Of a DNA stretch of 16,152 nucleotides, positions 1 through 7,800 are shown piece by piece. A program made the position numbers and the translations under genes. A model generated the notes under the pieces. That model was given only the letters and a program-made list of their open reading frames with translations, was not told the origin of the DNA and did no database searches. The number at the start of each line of letters is the position of its first letter. Position 1 is the stretch's first letter. Origin of the DNA: LGRD01 sp031415135 (lineage in GTDB: Bacteria; Pseudomonadota; Gammaproteobacteria; Burkholderiales; Burkholderiaceae_C); the NCBI GenBank assembly GCA_031415135.1, contig JANORB010000186.1, positions 1 to 16,152 of the forward strand. Reading direction: 5' to 3'.

Positions 1-11
1 GTCCGAGCAGC

Positions 12-102
12 GCGCCAGAAGGCGGCCGATCTAGGCGCAAAGCGCAGCCATAGCTCGGGCTATGGCGAGCATTTGCAACGACGAGCGGGCGTCTTCTGGT
101 GT
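12..102. repeat. Long imperfect palindrome, probably a dispersed intergenic repeat
   Basis: The sequence folds on itself around position 57. The inner stem is perfect (GCCATAGC at 47-54, loop TCGG, GCTATGGC at 59-66). The outer arms pair from 15-24 (starting CCAGAAG) with 90-99 (ending CTTCTGG), with one G-T wobble, and pairing resumes at 26-28 with 86-88. The middle part (about 34-46 and 67-80) pairs poorly. It lies just past the stop of the leftward dehydrogenase gene, so its transcript could form a 3' hairpin, but no T-run follows. From memory, very similar sequences recur between genes in Burkholderiales genomes; that is recognition, not a search result. It does not look like a coding remnant. 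Confidence 0.6.
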
Positions 103-136
103 GATGAGCGGGCATGATTGAAAGACTCTCAGCCTC

Positions 137-859
137 TCAGCCGATCAGGTAGCCGCCGTCCGCCGGCAGCACCACGCCGGTGACGAACCGGGCCGCAGCA
201 CTGCACAGGAACAGCACCGGCCCGGCCACATCCTGCGGCGTGCCCCAGCGGCCCATCGGGGTGCGCGCCAGGATCGGCGCCGACCGCGCCGGGTCGTCCT
301 GCAGTGCCTGCGTGAGCGGCGTGGCGATCCAGCCCGGCGCCACCGCGTTGACGCGTATGCCGTCAGCCGCGTACGCGATGGCCAGGCTCTTGGTCAGCTG
401 CGCCACACCGCCCTTGCTGGCGCTGTAGCCCGGCACCAGGCCGCCACCGAAAAAGCTCAGCATCGACGCCGTGTTGACGATGCAGCCGCGGCGCGCCTTC
501 AGCCCCGCGCGCGCGGCCGAGCATACCCGCATCGTGCCGCTGAGGTTGATGTCGATCACCTCGGCAAACACCGCCGGGTCGTGCTCGGCGCCCCGGCGAA
601 TGACGCCGGCGCAGTTGACCACCGCGTCCAGTTCGCCCAAGCCATCGACGAAGGCCGCCACCGCAGCAGCGTCGCGCACGTCGAGCGCCTGGCAGGTGAT
701 GCCGGCGAAGGCCGGGTCATCGGCGGCCCGCTTCACTTCAGCCTCGGTCGCGCCGGTGACGCTGACCGCGTCGCCCAGCGCGGCAAACGCCTGGGCAATG
801 GCCGCGCCGATGCCGCTGGTGGCACCGCTGACGAGGATTTTTCGGGGACTGGGGTTCAT
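137..859 (-). CDS. Short-chain dehydrogenase/reductase (SDR), classical type
   Basis: Predicted cytosolic NAD(P)-dependent oxidoreductase of about 240 residues, the usual classical SDR length. Numbered from ATG at 859, the cofactor motif is SGATSGIG at 11-18, followed by the NAG-type motif NCAG at 82-85. The structural Asn lies in DINLSG near 105. The catalytic triad is Ser132 (NTAS), Tyr145 and Lys149 (YSASK). The C-terminal PADGGY motif is typical of the family. A GTG at 865 would add two residues, but ATG at 859 fits the family N-terminus better; neither start has a strong ribosome site. The coenzyme region does not show the substrate. It resembles gluconate or sugar-acid 3-dehydrogenase and FabG-like members, but no specific substrate can be assigned. 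It is divergent from the small gene at 950 and has no operon partner in the window. Confidence 0.9.
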   Translation of the reverse strand: MNPSPRKILVSGATSGIGAAIAQAFAALGDAVSVTGATEAEVKRAADDPAFAGITCQALDVRDAAAVAAFVDGLGELDAVVNCAGVIRRGAEHDPAVFAEVIDINLSGTMRVCSAARAGLKARRGCIVNTASMLSFFGGGLVPGYSASKGGVAQLTKSLAIAYAADGIRVNAVAPGWIATPLTQALQDDPARSAPILARTPMGRWGTPQDVAGPVLFLCSAAARFVTGVVLPADGGYLIG

Positions 860-949
860 GGCCACTCAGCTTAACGGGTCGCCGGAATCGGGCTTGTGCT
901 GACGCGCAGGCGCGTCGTGTACCCTGCCCGTCCACCAACGGAGAAAAGC

Positions 950-1108
950 ATGGCCATTCAGGCAGAACGAAATCGGGCGAAACTGCATGTTCTGCGCGAC
1001 AACGTGCAGCGCGCCAAACGCGATGTGAAACGCAAGCTGCCCGGAGCCGCCGAGCGATTGAAGGCGCACCTGGCGATCCGGCTGGCCTACGCGGAGCACG
1101 GCAAGTAA
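950..1108 (+). CDS. Small basic hypothetical protein, 52 residues
   Basis: I do not recognise this protein. ATG at 950 is preceded by GGAGAA seven bases or so upstream, a good ribosome site, so it is preferred to the GTG at 896, which would start inside the promoter region. The product is rich in Arg and Lys (KLHVLRDNVQRAKRDVKRK near residues 11-29), has one Pro, and otherwise looks able to form two amphipathic helices. No Cys, no signal peptide and no membrane segment are present. It is divergent from the SDR gene and followed by a GC-rich hairpin at 1113-1136. Such a small basic helical protein could bind nucleic acid or a partner protein; this is a guess from composition only. Confidence 0.55.
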   Translation: MAIQAERNRAKLHVLRDNVQRAKRDVKRKLPGAAERLKAHLAIRLAYAEHGK

Positions 1109-1112
1109 GGCG

Positions 1113-1136
1113 CGGCGGCTCCGGCAGGGGCCGCCG
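1113..1136 (+). terminator. GC-rich hairpin after the small gene, possible terminator
   Basis: CGGCGGC at 1113-1119 pairs perfectly with GCCGCCG at 1130-1136 around a 10-base loop, five bases after the TAA of the 52-residue gene. No T-tract follows, so it is at best a weak intrinsic terminator. The next 160 bases, up to the antitoxin gene, hold only the operator palindrome at 1264-1282; nothing else was recognised there. Confidence 0.3.
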
Positions 1137-1263
1137 TGATCGCGGGGTCGGTTGGGCCCGGCCTGAACCCATCACCTTCAATGTCCCCAACAGCCAAATG
1201 GCCCGTTTGCGTGAATGCAGAAGTCGACCTCCGCCGGCGGATTCGATTTCGACCAAGGTGATA

Positions 1264-1282
1264 AAGTAAGGATTCCTTACTT
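1264..1282. promoter_or_regulatory. Perfect 19-base palindrome, candidate antitoxin operator
   Basis: AAGTAAGG (1264-1271), spacer ATT, CCTTACTT (1275-1282): 8-base arms, all matching, 15 bases before the GTG start of the antitoxin. A -10-like TAAAGT (1262-1267) overlaps its left edge, so a protein bound here would block transcription. AbrB-type antitoxins commonly bind palindromes in their own promoter. This is AT-rich against a GC-rich background, which makes chance less likely. GAGGT at 1284-1288 is the probable ribosome site for the downstream start. Confidence 0.6.
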
Positions 1283-1297
1283 CGAGGTCTTCATATC

Positions 1298-1522
1298 GTG
1301 CTCGCCAAGATCACCTCCAAGAACCAGCTCACGCTGCCCAAGAGCGTCACGGCGTCGATCGGGCCCGCCGAGTATTTCGACGTTGAAACGCGCGGTGGCC
1401 AGATCATCCTGACGCCGGTGCGCATACAGCGTGCAGACGCGTTGCGCGCCAAGCTGGCCGAACTCGACATCACACCGGCCAACGTGGCCGCCGCCGTGAA
1501 GTGGGCCCGCAAGCGCCCCTGA
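1298..1522 (+). CDS. AbrB/SpoVT-type antitoxin, partner of the PIN toxin
   Basis: A 74-residue protein starting at GTG 1298, with GAGGT nine bases upstream. Residues 2-46 form a swapped-hairpin AbrB-like DNA-binding domain (AKITSKNQLTLPKSV, then YFDVETRGGQIILTPV). Residues 47-74 are a helical tail (ADALRAKLAELDITPANVAAAVKWA), as expected for the part that wraps the toxin. Nine bases separate its stop from the toxin start, so the two are one transcript. Inferred role: neutralise the PIN nuclease and repress the operon through the palindrome at 1264-1282. The pairing with a COG1569-like PIN protein is a known arrangement. Confidence 0.85.
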   Translation: MLAKITSKNQLTLPKSVTASIGPAEYFDVETRGGQIILTPVRIQRADALRAKLAELDITPANVAAAVKWARKRP

Positions 1523-1531
1523 AGCCGCGCA

Positions 1532-1960
1532 ATGAGCAAGCCACCCGTGGTGGTGCTGGACACCAATCTCGCGCTCTCTGCGCTGGTGTTCGCCCAAGGC
1601 CGAACGGCGGAATTGCGGCAGGCGTGGCAGGGCGGACGCTTCAAGCCCATCATCAGCCAGGCCACCGCCGCCGAACTGATCCGCGTGCTGGCCTACCCCA
1701 AGTTCAAGCTCTCAGCGCAAGACCAGGAAGAGTTGCTGGCAGACTACCTGCCGTACTGCCGCACCGTGCGCATGCCGGCACGGCTGCCCAAGCTGCCCGT
1801 GTGCCGCGATGTGAACGACCAACGGTTCCTCGAACTGGCTGCGATCGGCAAGGCGGATTTTCTGGTCACCGGCGACCGCGATCTGCTGGTGCTGGCGACC
1901 GAGTTCAGCCGGGCGATCGTGACGGCGGATGAGTTTCTTCAGGCGCTTGACCGACGCTGA
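1532..1960 (+). CDS. PIN-domain toxin (COG1569-like ribonuclease) of a type II toxin-antitoxin pair
   Basis: A 142-residue PIN-domain protein of normal family length. The acidic metal-binding residues are all visible: Asp10 in VVVLDTN, Glu48 in TAAELIRVL, Asp96 in DVNDQRFL, and Asp115/Asp117 in VTGDRDLL. Family knowledge: PIN toxins are Mg2+-dependent ribonucleases that cleave RNA and stop growth when the antitoxin is lost. ATG at 1532 follows the antitoxin stop by nine bases, with no strong ribosome site of its own, which suggests coupled translation. The active site looks intact, so the module is probably functional. The RNA target cannot be read from the sequence. Confidence 0.85.
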   Translation: MSKPPVVVLDTNLALSALVFAQGRTAELRQAWQGGRFKPIISQATAAELIRVLAYPKFKLSAQDQEELLADYLPYCRTVRMPARLPKLPVCRDVNDQRFLELAAIGKADFLVTGDRDLLVLATEFSRAIVTADEFLQALDRR

Positions 1961-2211
1961 AATTCAATCGTCAGTTCGCACGGTATGGAATTGTTGAGGC
2001 TGCAACCCTGATCGCGAGCGACTGTTTGCCTCCAATGGGTCGAACAAGTTCACCGGCACGTGGCGTGCTCGAGCGCAGCCTTCTTCTTCAAGCAATGGGG
2101 TGGCATTCGCAAGGACCTGACCGGCCGCCAGCTTCATGGGCGGACGCACGACGAGATGCCAGAACGCAAGATCGAACAGTCGGGGACTGCGGCGCGGTGC
2201 ATTGACGGTCG
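1961..2211. other. Non-coding gap between convergent toxin and TIR-STAND genes
   Basis: Stretch of 251 bases with noticeably lower GC than its surroundings. No convincing gene: a leftward frame open to about 2260 has no ribosome site and ends at 1964 with a protein I cannot place. No clear T-tailed terminator was seen. A small inverted repeat, TGACG-GT-CGTCA (2203-2214), overlaps the stop codon of the TIR gene. Could be decayed DNA from an earlier insertion. Confidence 0.4.
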
Positions 2212-4740
2212 TCACCGCTTTGCACCGGCGCGCAAAGATGCGACACGGCCTCTCACCCATTCGAGGTCATTCTTCCACGTCGCATTGCTCGGGTCCAAGG
2301 TCGCCAGCCGTTCGGCAATCACCGCGCTTCGTTCGAACATCGCCAACGCCTCGCCGGCCTTCGACTGCTTGGAGTCCACGTTGCCGAGCTGCCTGTAGCT
2401 GACCGATAGATCGCGCTGCCACTCGGTATTGGACGGGTCGGCCTGGGCCAGCCGCTCGCGAATCGCCAGCGCCCGCTCATAGGCCTTGCGCGCCGCGTCG
2501 AGCTTGCCCGCGGCCACCTCCACGTCGCCGAGCTTCTCGTGGCTGACTGAAAGATCGCGCTGCCACTGGGTGTTGGACGGGTCGGCCTGGGCCAGCCGCT
2601 CGGCAATCGCCAGCGCCTGCCCATAGGTCTGGCGCGCCGCGTCGAGCTTGCCTTGAGCCAGAAGCGTATCGCCCTGGTTGTTCGCTGCGCTCATGCGCCG
2701 CCGCTGGATCTGCTGGGAACCCGCATCACCGACGCGCCCGTAGTAATCATCGACGCGCTGGTTGATGCCCGCCATCAAATCCAATCGACCGACCGGAGCG
2801 AGGGCATCGCGCAAGTCGTAGACCATGTACTCGACCAGACCTTCCGCGTCATCGCGCGCCAGTTCCGCGCGCTGTCGCTCGGCGTTTGCAGCCACGGCGA
2901 AGTAGACGATCACCGCCACGGAAACGATGCTGGTACCGGCGACCGTGGCGAGGAACAGGTTGCGGCGCCGCGCGCCGGCCCGGATGAAGTCGCATTCCAG
3001 GTCGGACAGGTCTGCGCGCCGCCGGTTCAGCCACGCGCGCGCCTGCGCCAGCGGCAGCCCCCGCAGAGCCAGGTCCGCCGTTCGACCCAGCCTGTCCCAT
3101 TCCTGCGCCTGATCGCCGGTGCGCTGCCGCCAGGCCATGAAGTCGCGGTCCGCACGGACCCACTCGCGCAACCTGGCCCAGTGAAGGATCAGCGCTTCGT
3201 GGGCCACCTCGACCTTGGGGGCCTCGGTGGTACTTGGAGCCGAGCTGACGAGCAGGCGATCATCCGCGAGCCGCCGGATGAGCTTGACCGCAGGCGCGTC
3301 GAAATCGGTCAGCGCCGCACGGCGGCGTGTGTCTTGCTCGCCTTCCCCGGGGCGGACGAGGCGAAGGACGATGGAGCGGATGCGCTGCTCGGCCTGCGGG
3401 TCGTTTCGGGTCAGGGAATCGAAAAGTGCTTCGGCTCGCGCGGCAATCGCACCTTCAAGCTGGCCCATCGCGTCGTAGGCCGCCCGGTGCATCAGTCGTC
3501 CCTGGCGCTTCTCCCACAACCCGCGCAGCACGAACTCCAGCAGCGGCAGGTGGCCCGGTTCGCCAAGCGCCTGTTCAAGGATCAGTTCGACGAGATTGGG
3601 TTCGAATTCCAGGCCGAGCCTCTTGGCTGGCTCGACGACAGCTTGGCGCAATTCACCCTCCTGCATCGGTCCGAGGTTCACTTGCGCACCCTGCAGGCGG
3701 TCCGCCAACTGGCGGTGGCTCGTGACTGCGCGCCCGAAGAAGTCGCCGCGCAACGTCAACACCGCACTGAGAGGCGAGTTCCGCGTCGCTTCAAGCAGCC
3801 CGTCGATGAAGCGCTGGCGATCGTCGACGTCCTCGTTCAGCGTGAAGAGTTCTTCCCACTGGTCCACCACGAGCAACAGGCGTTGGGTGCCGGGCTGCTT
3901 CAGCAAAGCGCGCTGCACCACGTCACGAAGCAGGATGTTGCCGTCACGCAGGGCTTGCGCCAGACGCTTGATTTCCAGCAGCGCGGCGACTTCGCCGATG
4001 TCGGGTTCCAGCAGCGGCAGCAATGCCGCGGCCAGGTTGTACAAGGGCCGGTCGCCGGGAAACAGCGTGACGATTTCCCAGTTCACGTCACGCTGGCGGC
4101 GCAGCGCCGGCACGAGGCCGGCACGCACGAGCGACGACTTTCCGCTGCCCGACGCGCCGACCACCGCCACGAACTCTTGGCGGTTCACCGCCTCGATCAA
4201 GCTCGCCGTCGGCGCCTCACGGCCGAAGAAGAAGGGGGAATCCTCCTCGCGGAAATAGAGCAGCCCACGGTAGGGGCAGACGGCAGCAGTGACCTGTTCG
4301 ATCGACGCCTGCAGTTCGGGCCCCGGCGCCTCGCCTCGAATTGCTTTGGCCAGGATCGTCAGGCGAAGTGGGTCGTCCAGACCGTCTCGCAGGTCGACCC
4401 AGGTGTTCTGACTGAGGAAGCCGAGCGGCGCCTCCGAGCCGGGGAGCAGCACCGGGATGACGGGAAAGCGCTGACCCTGCCGGTCGGCGGCGACCTGCCG
4501 CTCCAGCGCGGAATAGGCCTCGCGCTGTTGCCAGGGCCCCATCTCACTGCCGGTGCAGACTGCCACCGCGCCGCAGCGTGCCAATGCGCTTTCCAGCGCC
4601 TGCAACCAATGGGTGCCGGGGGTGAGGTACCAGCGGTCCAGGAAGACGTTCAGCCCGGCATCGCGCAACCGCAGCGCCAAGGCCTCGACCACCGAGTGAT
4701 CGCGCCAGTGGTAGCTCAGAAAGACGTCATGGTCCGGCAA
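2212..4740 (-). CDS. TIR - STAND NTPase (nSTAND1) - TM - TPR-like repeat protein, probable antiphage NLR
   Basis: An 842-residue multidomain protein. TIR domain at 1-135: DVFLSYHWRD at 5-14, and GPWQQREAYSAL at 68-79, where Glu74 sits where TIR NADases keep their catalytic Glu. The STAND NTPase begins with the nSTAND1-type entry CPYRGLLYF...FFFGRE (155-174). It carries Walker A GASGSGKS (195-202), Walker B LLLVVDQWEE (288-297) and the VAHEALILHW motif (512-521). One membrane helix spans about 595-617, followed by a charged helical linker. The C-terminus (684-830) has three 48-residue TPR-like repeats (ADPSNTxWQRDLSVS type). Family knowledge: the repeats sense, the NTPase oligomerises, and the TIR depletes NAD+ in infected cells. 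Start is TTG at 4740, supported by GGGAGGGG 7 bases upstream; no in-frame ATG exists nearby. It lies downstream of uvrA on the same strand. Phage defence is inferred. Confidence 0.88.
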   Translation of the reverse strand: MPDHDVFLSYHWRDHSVVEALALRLRDAGLNVFLDRWYLTPGTHWLQALESALARCGAVAVCTGSEMGPWQQREAYSALERQVAADRQGQRFPVIPVLLPGSEAPLGFLSQNTWVDLRDGLDDPLRLTILAKAIRGEAPGPELQASIEQVTAAVCPYRGLLYFREEDSPFFFGREAPTASLIEAVNRQEFVAVVGASGSGKSSLVRAGLVPALRRQRDVNWEIVTLFPGDRPLYNLAAALLPLLEPDIGEVAALLEIKRLAQALRDGNILLRDVVQRALLKQPGTQRLLLVVDQWEELFTLNEDVDDRQRFIDGLLEATRNSPLSAVLTLRGDFFGRAVTSHRQLADRLQGAQVNLGPMQEGELRQAVVEPAKRLGLEFEPNLVELILEQALGEPGHLPLLEFVLRGLWEKRQGRLMHRAAYDAMGQLEGAIAARAEALFDSLTRNDPQAEQRIRSIVLRLVRPGEGEQDTRRRAALTDFDAPAVKLIRRLADDRLLVSSAPSTTEAPKVEVAHEALILHWARLREWVRADRDFMAWRQRTGDQAQEWDRLGRTADLALRGLPLAQARAWLNRRRADLSDLECDFIRAGARRRNLFLATVAGTSIVSVAVIVYFAVAANAERQRAELARDDAEGLVEYMVYDLRDALAPVGRLDLMAGINQRVDDYYGRVGDAGSQQIQRRRMSAANNQGDTLLAQGKLDAARQTYGQALAIAERLAQADPSNTQWQRDLSVSHEKLGDVEVAAGKLDAARKAYERALAIRERLAQADPSNTEWQRDLSVSYRQLGNVDSKQSKAGEALAMFERSAVIAERLATLDPSNATWKNDLEWVRGRVASLRAGAKR
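2399..2686 (-). repeat. Two 144-base tandem repeats encoding the sensor repeats of the TIR-STAND protein
   Basis: The block starting at 2399 recurs at 2543, exactly 144 bases (48 codons) later. Over the first 110 bases or so I count about ten mismatches, so the two are close to 90% identical even at silent sites. The last third of the second copy diverges, and a third, much more diverged copy lies at about 2255-2398. The encoded unit is LDAARxxYxxALAIxERLAQADPSNTxWQRDLSVS. Such similarity points to recent duplication or ongoing conversion between copies. Confidence 0.85.
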
Positions 4741-4805
4741 AGGATCCCCTCCCGCAGACCGGCGCCTTGAGCTGTCATGCAGTGCGCCGCGTTGCTTCCA
4801 ACATC

Positions 4806-4834
4806 AGGATATGCGGCAGTGGCGTTCGCCACAA
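4806..4834 (-). promoter_or_regulatory. Candidate promoter of the TIR-STAND gene with an embedded inverted repeat
   Basis: On the minus strand, TTGTGG (4834-4829) and TATCCT (4811-4806) are separated by exactly 17 bases, a plausible sigma-70 promoter 66 bases before the TTG start. A perfect inverted repeat, GTGGCG-tt-CGCCAC (4819-4832), lies in the spacer. It may be an operator. It could instead be the 3' hairpin of uvrA, whose stop is 50 bases upstream, though no T-run follows. The promoter boxes match consensus only 3/6 and 4/6. Confidence 0.35.
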
Positions 4835-4882
4835 GGGGCAGACGGCGAGGCAGACCGGCGAGCAGCGCAAGGAGAGAATCGG

Positions 4883-7800
4883 CTACCGCCGTGCCAACAC
4901 CCCCCGCAACGCCGCCCCCGTATGGCTGCGCGCATTCGCCACCAAGCCCTCCGGCGCACTCTCGCCCACCACCGCCCCACCCTTCACACCGCCCTCCGGC
5001 CCGAGGTCGATGACCCAGTCGGCTTCGGCGATGACGTCGAGGTCGTGTTCGATCACCACCACGCTGTGGCCGCCATCGACCAGGCGGTGCAGCACGCGGA
5101 TGAGCTTTTCGACGTCGGCCATGTGCAGCCCGACCGTGGGTTCGTCCAGCACGTACAGCGTGTGCGGGGCCTTGTTGCCGCGGCGTGTGATGTCGTCGCG
5201 CACCTTGCTGAGTTCGGTGACGAGCTTGATGCGCTGGGCTTCGCCGCCGCTGAGCGTGGGTGACGGTTGGCCAAGCGTGAGGTAGCCCAGCCCCACGTCT
5301 TTCATCAGCTGCAGCGGGTGCGCGATGTGGGGCATGGCGGCGAAGAACTCCACCGCTTCATCGATCTCCATCTTCAGCACGTCGCCGATGCTCTTGCCGC
5401 GCCAGCTGACGGCCAGCGTCTCGGCGTTGAAGCGTGCGCCGTGGCACACCTCGCAGGGCACTTTCACGTCGGGCAGGAAGCTCATCGCGATGGTGCGCAT
5501 GCCCTGCCCTTCGCAGCCGGGGCAGCGGCCTTCGCCGGTGTTGAAGCTGAAGCGCGCGGGTGCGTAGCCGCGGGCGCGCGCTTCGAGCGTGTCGGCGAAC
5601 AGCCTGCGGATCACGTCCCAGAAGCCGATGTAGGTGGCGGGGCAGGAGCGTGGAGTTTTGCCGATCGGCGTCTGGTCGACTTCGAGCACGCGGTCGATCA
5701 CCTCGTAGCCACTGATGCTGTCGCAGCCGGCCCACGCGGGGTGGCCGCCTTTGGCGATGCCGTCTCGGCCGGCCTTGGTGGCACGCTGGCCCACCGCCGC
5801 GTGCACATTGGTCAGCAGCACGTCGCGCGCCAGCGTGGACTTGCCGGAGCCGCTGACGCCGGTGACGGCGACCAGGCGTTGCAGGGGAATCGGGACGGTG
5901 AGGTGTTGCAGGTTGTGCAGCGATGCGCCGGTGACCGTGAGCCACTTCAAGCCGTCCAGCTTGCGCGTGACTGGCCGCCGCGGCTGCACCGGGTGCACCA
6001 GCGGGTGTGCCAACCACTTGCCCGTCACTGAATCGGCATTCGCCGACAGCTCCGCCACCGAGCCTTGCGCCACCAAATGGCCACCCCGCTTGCCGGCCCC
6101 CGGCCCGATGTCGATGATGTGCTCGGCACGGCGGATCGTGTCTTCGTCGTGCTCCACCACCACCAGCGTATTGCCCTTGTCGCTCAGGCCCTGCAGGGCT
6201 TTCAGCAGGATCTGGTTGTCGCGCGGGTGCAGGCCGATCGTGGGCTCGTCCAGCACGTAGCACACGCCCTGCAGGTTGCTGCCCAGTTGCGCGGCCAGAC
6301 GGATGCGTTGCGCTTCGCCGCCGCTCAAGGTGGGCGCGGCGCGGTCCAGCGTCAGGTAGCCCAGGCCCACTTCTTCGAGGAATTCGAGGCGGCTCGCAAT
6401 TTCGCTGACCACGTCGCGCGCGATCTGCGCGTCGCGGCCTTCGAGCTTCAGCGCGGCCACCCATTGGCGTGTGTCGGTGACGGACCATTGCGCCACCCAC
6501 GCGATCGAATGGCCTTCGAAGGTGACACCGCGCGAAATCAGGTTCAGGCGCGTGCCCGCGCATTCCGGGCACGGCTCATCGACCAGGCCCTCGACCTCTT
6601 GTTCTTCGGACGGGAAGCTCTGCTCGCGGCCCTTGTCGTCGTCTTCGCGAACCGAATCGTCATACGCCTTGCGCTGATCCTTGGTCAGTGCCAGGCCGGT
6701 GCCCACGCAGGTGCTGCACCAGCCGTGTTTGCTGTTGTAGCTGAACATGCGCGGGTCCAGCTCGGCGTAGCTGGTGCCGCAGGTGGGGCAGGCGCGTTTG
6801 GTGCTGAACACTTTCACGCTGCCGATGTTCGCAGTGGCGCCATTCGTGAGCATCGCGCCTTTCAAACCGTCCAGCGGTGTCAGCAGGTGCATCACGCCCT
6901 TGCCCAGTTCCAGCGCCTTGGCCAGCAGCGCGCGCAGTTCGGCTTCGTGGTCGGCGCTGACGATCATGTCACCCACCGGCAGCTCCAGCGTGTGTTCCTT
7001 GAAGCGGTCCAGCCGCGGCCACGGGCTCACGGCAACGAACTCGCCATCAACGCGCAGGTGCGTGTGGCCTCGCCCCTTGGCCCACTTGGCCAGGTCGGTG
7101 TACAGGCCCTTGCGGTTGACCACCAGCGGCGCCAGCAGGCCCACATGCTGGCCCTTGTGCCCGCCCTTGGCCGGGTCTCGCAGCAATTGCGCGGCAATGC
7201 TCTCGGCGCTCTGCGGCTTGACCGGCGAGCCGTCCTTGGGGCAATGCTGCAGGCCCAGCTTGACGTACAGCAAGCGCAGGAAGTGCCACACCTCGGTGGT
7301 GGTGGCCACCGTGCTCTTGCGCCCGCCGCGGCTCAGGCGCTGCTCGATGGCCACGGTGGGCGGGATGCCATAGACCGCGTCCACCTCGGGCCGGCCGGCC
7401 GGCTGCACGATGCTGCGCGCGTAGGCGTTCAGGCTTTCGAGGTAGCGCCGCTGGCCTTCGTTGAACAGGATGTCGAAGGCCAGCGTGCTCTTGCCCGAAC
7501 CCGACACACCGGTGACCACGCTGAACTTGCCGCGCGGGATGTCGACGTTCATGGCCTTGAGGTTGTGCTCGCGCGCATTGACGATTCGAATGACTTCTCC
7601 GCTCGCACGGCGTTCATCTCGCGCCGTCTTCAGCAGGCTCTGCAGCGGCCGGCCGTCTTCCACTTTGTGACCGTCCAGCCCCATCGCGCGGTCGTAGTCG
7701 GCCAGCGCCTTGCCGGTGTGCGACGTGGGGTGGCGCTTCACGTCTTCGGGCGTGCCGGTGCACACCAGGTGGCCACCACCCTCGCCGCCTTCCGGCCCCA

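Noticed and set aside
1964..2260. Leftward frame of 98 residues in the gap after the TIR-STAND gene
   Set aside because: No ribosome site at any start, overlaps the TIR gene end in another frame, and the protein is not recognised. Kept only as a possible relic.
2653..4770. Long rightward open frame (705 residues) opposite the TIR-STAND gene
   Set aside because: Antisense to an unmistakable domain protein; composition is that of a shadow frame and no motif is present.
1140..4880. Flanking direct repeats or attachment sites for the accessory segment
   Set aside because: No matching direct repeats, tRNA gene end or integrase could be found by eye at either border.
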